A stretch of DNA of 64,000 bases from Bacteroidales bacterium. Its GTDB lineage: Bacteria > Bacteroidota > Bacteroidia > Bacteroidales > WCHB1-69. The stretch lies in the NCBI GenBank assembly GCA_024685175.1, contig JAIKWD010000012.1, forward strand, positions 144,694 to 208,693, written 5' to 3'. The position numbers and the translations under genes are program-made. Every line of letters begins with the position of its first letter. The stretch's first letter is position 1. The notes below the pieces were generated by a model. That model made no database searches, was not told the DNA's origin, and saw nothing but the letters and a program-made list of their open reading frames with translations. Shown piece by piece: positions 59,011-64,000 of this stretch.

Positions 59011-61440
59011 GTGAGAAAATTCTTTTTATTCATATCCTTCCTGTGGGCAGCTGGTATCCTTTACGGCCAGAAGATGACCATAAGCGGACACGTATATGAG
59101 CGCGGAAGTCTGGAGACCCTGCCAGGCACAATCATCTACGAGCCCATGTCGCACGCATCGGTGTCCACCAACGCATACGGCTTCTATACTTTGACAGTAC
59201 CGCAAAAAGATACGATGTGTGTGGTTTTCAGTTGTTTTGGATACGCCAACGACACGCTTTGGCTTTACGGGGTTGACGACCGCGAGTACGACGCGCGCCT
59301 GTCGAAAGTGCAGATGTTGGAAGCGGTGAACATTACCGCCCAGCGGAACATCTCCGAAGAGGTGCAGATGAGTAATATCACGCTGACGGCCAGGGAGGTG
59401 AAGGCAGTCCCGATGCTTCTCGGCGAGAAGGACGTCTTCAAGACGCTGCTGTTGTTGCCCGGCGTTCAGTCAGCTTCCGAGGGCACAAGCGGCATCTATG
59501 TGCGCGGCGGCGGCCCCGACCAGAACCTGGTGCTCCTCGACGAAGCCACCATTTACAATGCCTCACACCTGTTGGGTTTTTTCTCCATCTTCAATGGCAA
59601 TGCCGTCAAGTCGGTGGAACTCATCAAGGGTGGTTTCCCTGCCCGCTACGGCGGTCGACTCTCCTCCGTCATCGACATCCAGATGAAAGACGGCAACAAG
59701 GAGTCGTACCACGTGGAAGGCGGCGTGGGCGTCATTTCTACCAACATCGTAGTGGAAGGACCCATGCAGAAACAGAAATCCTCCTTTATGCTATCAGGTC
59801 GCACCACCTATACCGACCTCCTGATGATACCGATTATGAAACTGACCACCAACGGCGTGGAAGCCGGTTACTTTTTCTTTGACCTCAACGGAAAATTCAA
59901 CTTCAACTTGGGCAAAAAAGACAAACTATTCGCCAGCGCTTATTTCGGCCGCGACAATTTCCACATGTCGGAAAAATTAAAGGACGAAGACCTCCGTGAA
60001 AAAATACGCTTGGGATTGTATTGGCAGAACTCTTCCGCCACCTTGCGATGGAACCATCTATTTACCAATAAGATATTCTCCAATCTTTCGTTCGTGTTCA
60101 GCGATTACGATATGACCACCTATACGCATATCAACAACTATTATACTTCCGACGGTATGGATATGGCGGAGACTTCAATTGTCGACTTCCATTCCGGCAT
60201 ACGGGACTACACGCTGAAATACGACATCTCCTACACGCCTTCAGCCTCGCATCGGCTGTTGTTCGGCGCCGCCATCACCCATCATACGGCCCGTCCCAAC
60301 GCGATGATGGTGCAGGAGGACACGACCACTATGCGGCGAGTGGAGAAAGAGTTGGGGGTGGAATATGCCGTCTATGTGGAGGACGAGATCAACATTCGCA
60401 ACCGATTCCGCATCAACCCGGGTATCCGATTGGTGGGTTTCTCTGTGCCGGGCAAGACCTATTTCTCGCCTGAGCCACGCCTGTCGGCCAGTGTCAATAT
60501 CTTGTCCAACTTGGCGCTGAAGGCCTCTTACGCGATGATGAGTCAAAGTTTGATTTTGTTGAGTACCAGTACTATAGGATTACCGTCGGACTTATGGGTG
60601 CCCGTCACGAACCGCATACGCCCACAACGCTCGCAACAAGTGGCGTTGGGCATCCACTACGACCTTAAGAATCCACGCCTGTCGTTCTCGTTGGAGGGCT
60701 ATTACAAGAAAATGGACCATATCCTGGCCTACAAGGCGGGTTCTTCCTTCTTGTTTGATATGCTTGAAGATATGTTTGAAGAAGAAATGGGCATCACCTC
60801 GGACTTCCAGAACCGCTGGGCGGACAATGTGACGAGTGGACAGGGATGGTCATACGGTATGGAGTTCTTGGTGCGCAAAGAGTTCGGCAAATTCACAGGC
60901 TGGGTCGGCTATACACTCTCGTGGACCAAGCAACAGTTTGACGAATTGAACAACGGCAAGCCCTTTTTCGCCCGCTACGACCGCCGCCACGACATCTCTG
61001 TCGTGCTGATGTACAGCCCCACTGCCAAAATCAACCTCTCGCTGGCTTGGGTGTTCGCTACGGGCAACGCCATCACGTTACCCACAGAGGTCTATCCTGT
61101 CGAAAGTTTGCAAGAATACTTCAACCATAATTTTAGCCAAGCCGATTGGAGCCAAGTAGCCATGAACTATATGGAGGACTATGAAAACAAGAACAACCTC
61201 CGTATGAAGCCTTTCCATCACTTGGACATCGGCGTGCAGTTCATCAAACCCCACAAAAACGGCTTTGAGAGCATTTTCGACATCAGCATCTACAACGTTT
61301 ATAATCATAAAAATCCGTTCTTCTATTTCTTCGACGAGGAAATCGTTGACGACGGACAAACCACGCACGTGGAGAAAAAACTCAAACAAATCAGCATTTT
61401 CCCCATCATTCCGAATTTCACCTATCGATTCAAGTTTTAG
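59011..61440 (+). CDS. TonB-dependent outer-membrane receptor with carboxypeptidase-like N-terminal domain
   Basis: 809 residues, started at GTG because no ATG precedes the signal peptide (1-20, ending ILYGQ). Domain order: carboxypeptidase-regulatory-like beta sandwich (about 23-105), plug (about 110-230, GIYVRGGGPDQNLVLLDEAT and FPARYGGRLSSVIDI), then a 22-strand-type barrel to the end (PNFTYRFKF with terminal Phe). The cargo is unknown; this class is distinct from SusC and is typically paired with a DUF4249 lipoprotein, as here. It would be energised by ExbB/ExbD. Confidence 0.92.
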   Translation: MRKFFLFISFLWAAGILYGQKMTISGHVYERGSLETLPGTIIYEPMSHASVSTNAYGFYTLTVPQKDTMCVVFSCFGYANDTLWLYGVDDREYDARLSKVQMLEAVNITAQRNISEEVQMSNITLTAREVKAVPMLLGEKDVFKTLLLLPGVQSASEGTSGIYVRGGGPDQNLVLLDEATIYNASHLLGFFSIFNGNAVKSVELIKGGFPARYGGRLSSVIDIQMKDGNKESYHVEGGVGVISTNIVVEGPMQKQKSSFMLSGRTTYTDLLMIPIMKLTTNGVEAGYFFFDLNGKFNFNLGKKDKLFASAYFGRDNFHMSEKLKDEDLREKIRLGLYWQNSSATLRWNHLFTNKIFSNLSFVFSDYDMTTYTHINNYYTSDGMDMAETSIVDFHSGIRDYTLKYDISYTPSASHRLLFGAAITHHTARPNAMMVQEDTTTMRRVEKELGVEYAVYVEDEINIRNRFRINPGIRLVGFSVPGKTYFSPEPRLSASVNILSNLALKASYAMMSQSLILLSTSTIGLPSDLWVPVTNRIRPQRSQQVALGIHYDLKNPRLSFSLEGYYKKMDHILAYKAGSSFLFDMLEDMFEEEMGITSDFQNRWADNVTSGQGWSYGMEFLVRKEFGKFTGWVGYTLSWTKQQFDELNNGKPFFARYDRRHDISVVLMYSPTAKINLSLAWVFATGNAITLPTEVYPVESLQEYFNHNFSQADWSQVAMNYMEDYENKNNLRMKPFHHLDIGVQFIKPHKNGFESIFDISIYNVYNHKNPFFYFFDEEIVDDGQTTHVEKKLKQISIFPIIPNFTYRFKF

Positions 61441-61444
61441 AAAT

Positions 61445-62386
61445 ATGGCAGTTAAAGATAATATGTTTCAATTTTTTCATAAAAAAGGCATCACGTGGTT
61501 GATCCTCGCCCTCTTTGCAATTCCGTTCACCGGATGTGTAGACGATGTGAATTTGGACGATCAGTTGTCGAACAGCAGCCGATTGGTGCTCTTTTGCAGA
61601 CTTTGTCCGCAGTTGGACACCACTTGGGTTTTCTTGTCCCATTCGCAGCCATTGTACGGCAATGGTAGTTCCACGTCCTCTATGGACGTTCTCTCCGATG
61701 GCATGGTGGAGTTGTCAGCGGATGGTGACCATTGGGTACAGGCGACATTCAATACGGAAAAACAACGATATATGCTTGCCCGTGACGAATTCCCCGTTGA
61801 GGAGGGGCACACCTACTTCATCCGTGCTTCACACAAGGACTATAAGACAGTGACCGCGGCGTGCACCGTACCTGTGCAACGCCCCGTAGAAGCACGCCTG
61901 GACACGGTCGAGGCCCAAGGAGACATACACATGGGATCGATTTGGAACCTTCCACATAAGGATGCCTATCTTCAATGGCACGACTATCCGGGAGAGGATA
62001 ATTACTATGCCTTCGTCACATACGAACCTGTTGATTTGTATTATGGGTATTCAGAATCACAACAATGGTTTATCGGGTATTATTGGGGCTACACTGTGCT
62101 TTCTTTGAATGAAAATGAATGTACTTATGTCTCCGACGATGGCCGTGACGGGCAAATTTTACGCTATTTGACACAGAGCTTGCTGCCTCCCGAAGAAGAA
62201 AACACTGATTACGAGTCGGTTTACTATCTGGCATTCCTCGATCGCAACACGTATCTTTTTGAAACAACGATGGGAGAAAGCGACTCCTATTTCAACCTTT
62301 TCCTTTTGGAGCCTATGCACGCACACAGCAACGTCGAGAACGGCTTCGGCATTTTCGGGGCGATGACGCTGCAGCGAATTAACTAA
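61445..62386 (+). CDS. DUF4249 family lipoprotein
   Basis: 313 residues from the ATG at 61445; the open frame extends far upstream inside the receptor gene, but a lipoprotein signal (FAIPFTGC, Cys26) fixes the start near here, and the ATG at 61463 is an alternative. The mature part begins DDVNLDDQ and continues with immunoglobulin-like strands (GHTYFIRASHKDYKTVTAAC is typical of DUF4249). It is 4 bases downstream of the receptor gene and probably forms a surface lid or ligand-binding partner for it. Confidence 0.85.
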   Translation: MAVKDNMFQFFHKKGITWLILALFAIPFTGCVDDVNLDDQLSNSSRLVLFCRLCPQLDTTWVFLSHSQPLYGNGSSTSSMDVLSDGMVELSADGDHWVQATFNTEKQRYMLARDEFPVEEGHTYFIRASHKDYKTVTAACTVPVQRPVEARLDTVEAQGDIHMGSIWNLPHKDAYLQWHDYPGEDNYYAFVTYEPVDLYYGYSESQQWFIGYYWGYTVLSLNENECTYVSDDGRDGQILRYLTQSLLPPEEENTDYESVYYLAFLDRNTYLFETTMGESDSYFNLFLLEPMHAHSNVENGFGIFGAMTLQRIN

Positions 62387-62480
62387 CACTATATTTGTAG
62401 ACTCTCAACTTTTGAGTTTCTCAAATATCTTAGACTTCACTCCTGCTTTTTTTCTGATTGATTACTATAATCTGGCTGAT

Positions 62481-62508
62481 ACCAGCTATTTGCTATCGGC
62501 TATCTGCT
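62481..62508. repeat. Heptad array upstream of ileS
   Basis: ACCAGCT, ATTTGCT, ATCGGCT, ATCTGCT: four units with GCT at positions 5-7. It ends 10 bases before the ileS -7 box. Confidence 0.75.
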
Positions 62509-62518
62509 GAATTTTTTG

Positions 62519-62526
62519 TATTTTTG
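62519..62526 (+). promoter_or_regulatory. -7 box of ileS
   Basis: TATTTTTG after a T-run, 29 bases ahead of the ileS ATG. Confidence 0.7.
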
Positions 62527-62555
62527 CAGTTTTGAAAACCACAAATCCATATTCG

Positions 62556-64000
62556 ATGAAATATACTGAATATAAAGGACTTAATCTTCCTGAGATTGGG
62601 GATGAAATGAGAAAGTATTGGGAAGACAATAACGTCTTCACCAAAAGTCTGTCCACTCGTGAAGGTCACGAGCGTTTCGTGTTTTTCGAGGGACCGCCGT
62701 CCGCCAACGGCCTGCCCGGCATCCACCACGTGATGGCCCGCACTATCAAGGACATCGTCTGCCGCTACCAGACCCTCACCGGCAAGTACGTCGGACGTAA
62801 GGGCGGCTGGGACACGCACGGACTGCCCGTGGAACTCGGCGTGGAGAAGACCCTCGGCATCACCAAGGAGGACATCGGCAAGAAGATCTCCGTGGAGGAA
62901 TACAACAAGGCCTGCCGCCGCGAGGTGATGAAGTTCAAGGACAAATGGGACGACCTCACCCGCGAGATGGGCTACTGGGTCGATCTCGAACACCCTTACA
63001 TCACCTTCGACAACAAGTATATTGAAACCGTATGGTATTTACTGTCAGAACTTTACAAGAAAGGTCTGCTCTATAAGGGCTACTCCATCCAGCCCTACTC
63101 CCCCGCCGCCGGCACCGGCCTCAGCTCCCACGAGCTCAACCTGCCCGGCTGCTATCGCGATGTGAAGGACCTCACCTGTGTGGCACTGTTCAAGTTAGAA
63201 GTTAGCAGTGAGCAGTTAGCTGTTGAGGCGGACGCGAACATTCCCGTGTATGCGATTGCGTGGACGACCACCCCGTGGACACTGCCGAGCAACACGGCGT
63301 TGTGCGTGGGTCCGAACATCGACTACGTGCTGTTGAAGACCGTACATCCTTACACGGAACAGCCCTGCTACATCCTGATGGCCAAAGCGTTGGTTTCCAC
63401 GATGTTCAAGGAGGCCCCGGAGGTCGTGAAGGAGTTCAAGGGCAAAGATCTCGTGGGCATTTCCTACGAGCAGCTCATCCCGTGGGTGAACCCCGGCGAG
63501 GGCGCCTTCCGCATCATCCCCGGCGACTATGTGACCACGGAAGACGGTACCGGCATCGTGCACATCGCCCCGACCTTCGGTGCCGATGACAAGCGTGTGG
63601 CCGCCGCCGCAGGCATCCCGCCGCTCGTGATGATCGACAAGGACGGCATCCGCCAGCCGATGGTCGATCGCACCGGCAAGTTCTACCGCATCGAGGACCT
63701 CGACCCCGAGTTTGTCCAAAACTGTATGGACGTGGAGGCTTACCGCCCCTACGCCGGCCAGTTCGTGAAGAACGCCTACGACCCCACCAAGACCGAGAAG
63801 GACAAATCCTTGGACGTGGATATCGTGGTGATGCTGAAGGAGCAGGGTAAGCTTTTCAAGAGCGAGAAGCACACCCACAACTACCCGCACTGCTGGCGCA
63901 CCGACAAGCCCGTGCTCTACTATCCGCTCGACTCCTGGTTCATCAAGACCACGGCGTACAAAGAGCGCATGATGGAGCTGAACAAGACCATCAAGTGGAA
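62556..64000 (+). CDS. ileS: Isoleucyl-tRNA synthetase, 5' part, with a heptad array inside
   Basis: Runs off the right edge; 481 residues are visible from MKYTEYKGLN. Class I motif region reads PPSANGLPGIHHVMART and the WDTHGLPVELGVEK segment follows, both typical of the long, eukaryote-like IleS found in Bacteroidota. The editing domain carries AWTTTPWTLPSNTALCVGP and the later YVTTEDGTGIVHIAPTFG. At 63194-63228, just before that first editing motif, five 7-base repeats are read in frame as part of KLEVSSEQLAVEADANI. The KMSKS loop and zinc domain lie beyond the window. Confidence 0.95.
   Translation, partial: MKYTEYKGLNLPEIGDEMRKYWEDNNVFTKSLSTREGHERFVFFEGPPSANGLPGIHHVMARTIKDIVCRYQTLTGKYVGRKGGWDTHGLPVELGVEKTLGITKEDIGKKISVEEYNKACRREVMKFKDKWDDLTREMGYWVDLEHPYITFDNKYIETVWYLLSELYKKGLLYKGYSIQPYSPAAGTGLSSHELNLPGCYRDVKDLTCVALFKLEVSSEQLAVEADANIPVYAIAWTTTPWTLPSNTALCVGPNIDYVLLKTVHPYTEQPCYILMAKALVSTMFKEAPEVVKEFKGKDLVGISYEQLIPWVNPGEGAFRIIPGDYVTTEDGTGIVHIAPTFGADDKRVAAAAGIPPLVMIDKDGIRQPMVDRTGKFYRIEDLDPEFVQNCMDVEAYRPYAGQFVKNAYDPTKTEKDKSLDVDIVVMLKEQGKLFKSEKHTHNYPHCWRTDKPVLYYPLDSWFIKTTAYKERMMELNKTIKW
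63194..63228. repeat. Heptad array inside the ileS coding sequence
   Basis: GTTAGAA, GTTAGCA, GTGAGCA, GTTAGCT, GTTGAGG: five units with strict period 7, translated in frame. Same GTTAGC-type unit as the intergenic array at 52254. Confidence 0.85.

Noticed and set aside
15647..63228. Heptad arrays as CRISPR
   Set aside because: Units are 7 bases, contiguous and degenerate, without 25-40-base spacers, and no cas gene is present.
1..64000. tRNA, rRNA, riboswitch and insertion-sequence scan by eye
   Set aside because: No cloverleaf with a TTC loop, rRNA landmark, known riboswitch core or transposase was recognised; a covariance-model search would be needed to exclude small RNAs.

Overview
The window comes from a chromosome of an anaerobic member of the Bacteroidota, most likely an uncultured gut- or sediment-type Bacteroidales. 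Evidence for this is the TAnnTTTG-type promoters, the near absence of Shine-Dalgarno sequences, T9SS sorting domains of both type A and type B, a TonB receptor paired with a DUF4249 lipoprotein, a SusB-like GH97 and a GH106-like glycosidase, a fused DAHP synthase/chorismate mutase, and HydG (maturation of [FeFe]-hydrogenase). Coding density is high. I see no tRNA or rRNA gene, prophage, insertion sequence or CRISPR array.

Layout. 1-10.5 kb: end of a DAHP synthase/chorismate mutase gene, an S41 protease, an M16 protease, grpE-dnaJ, an HsdR-N-like protein overlapping nspC, a small membrane protein and an aminotransferase. 10.6-14.7 kb: two lipoproteins and a TonB-energising operon (exbB, an unknown membrane protein, two exbD genes). 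14.7-22.3 kb: yicC, der, then an ABC exporter/GntR regulator cluster running into a subtilase with a C-terminal barrel-like domain. 22.3-30.9 kb: a large T9SS type B surface protein, a metallo-beta-lactamase-fold lipoprotein, metG, a LemA pair and a T9SS-sorted esterase. 30.9-44.3 kb: GH97, TIGR04076, GH106-like and C69 genes, then rpe and a FucP-type sugar permease, aminopeptidase P and a secreted endonuclease. 44.4-50.3 kb: hydG with its TM1266-type regulator gene, priA, ogt and a HAD hydrolase. 50.3-64 kb: OmpA-like/TPR lipoprotein, trkA-trkH, purB, upp, a 5-formyl-THF cyclo-ligase, a C1 peptidase, a TonB receptor with DUF4249 lipoprotein, and the start of ileS.

The most unusual content is repetitive and not a conventional gene system. 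First, two perfect 28-bp palindromes of one family lie in frame inside the GH106-like gene and are translated as similar short peptides; two relatives occur in intergenic DNA. Second, degenerate tandem repeats with a strict 7-bp period sit in many intergenic regions, often directly upstream of a promoter, and one five-unit array lies in frame inside ileS. Third, intrinsic terminators are repeatedly fused to the promoter of the next gene. I did not find a clearly new multi-gene defence or biosynthetic system. The best unknown proteins are the membrane protein inside the exbB-exbD operon and the membrane protein paired with LemA.
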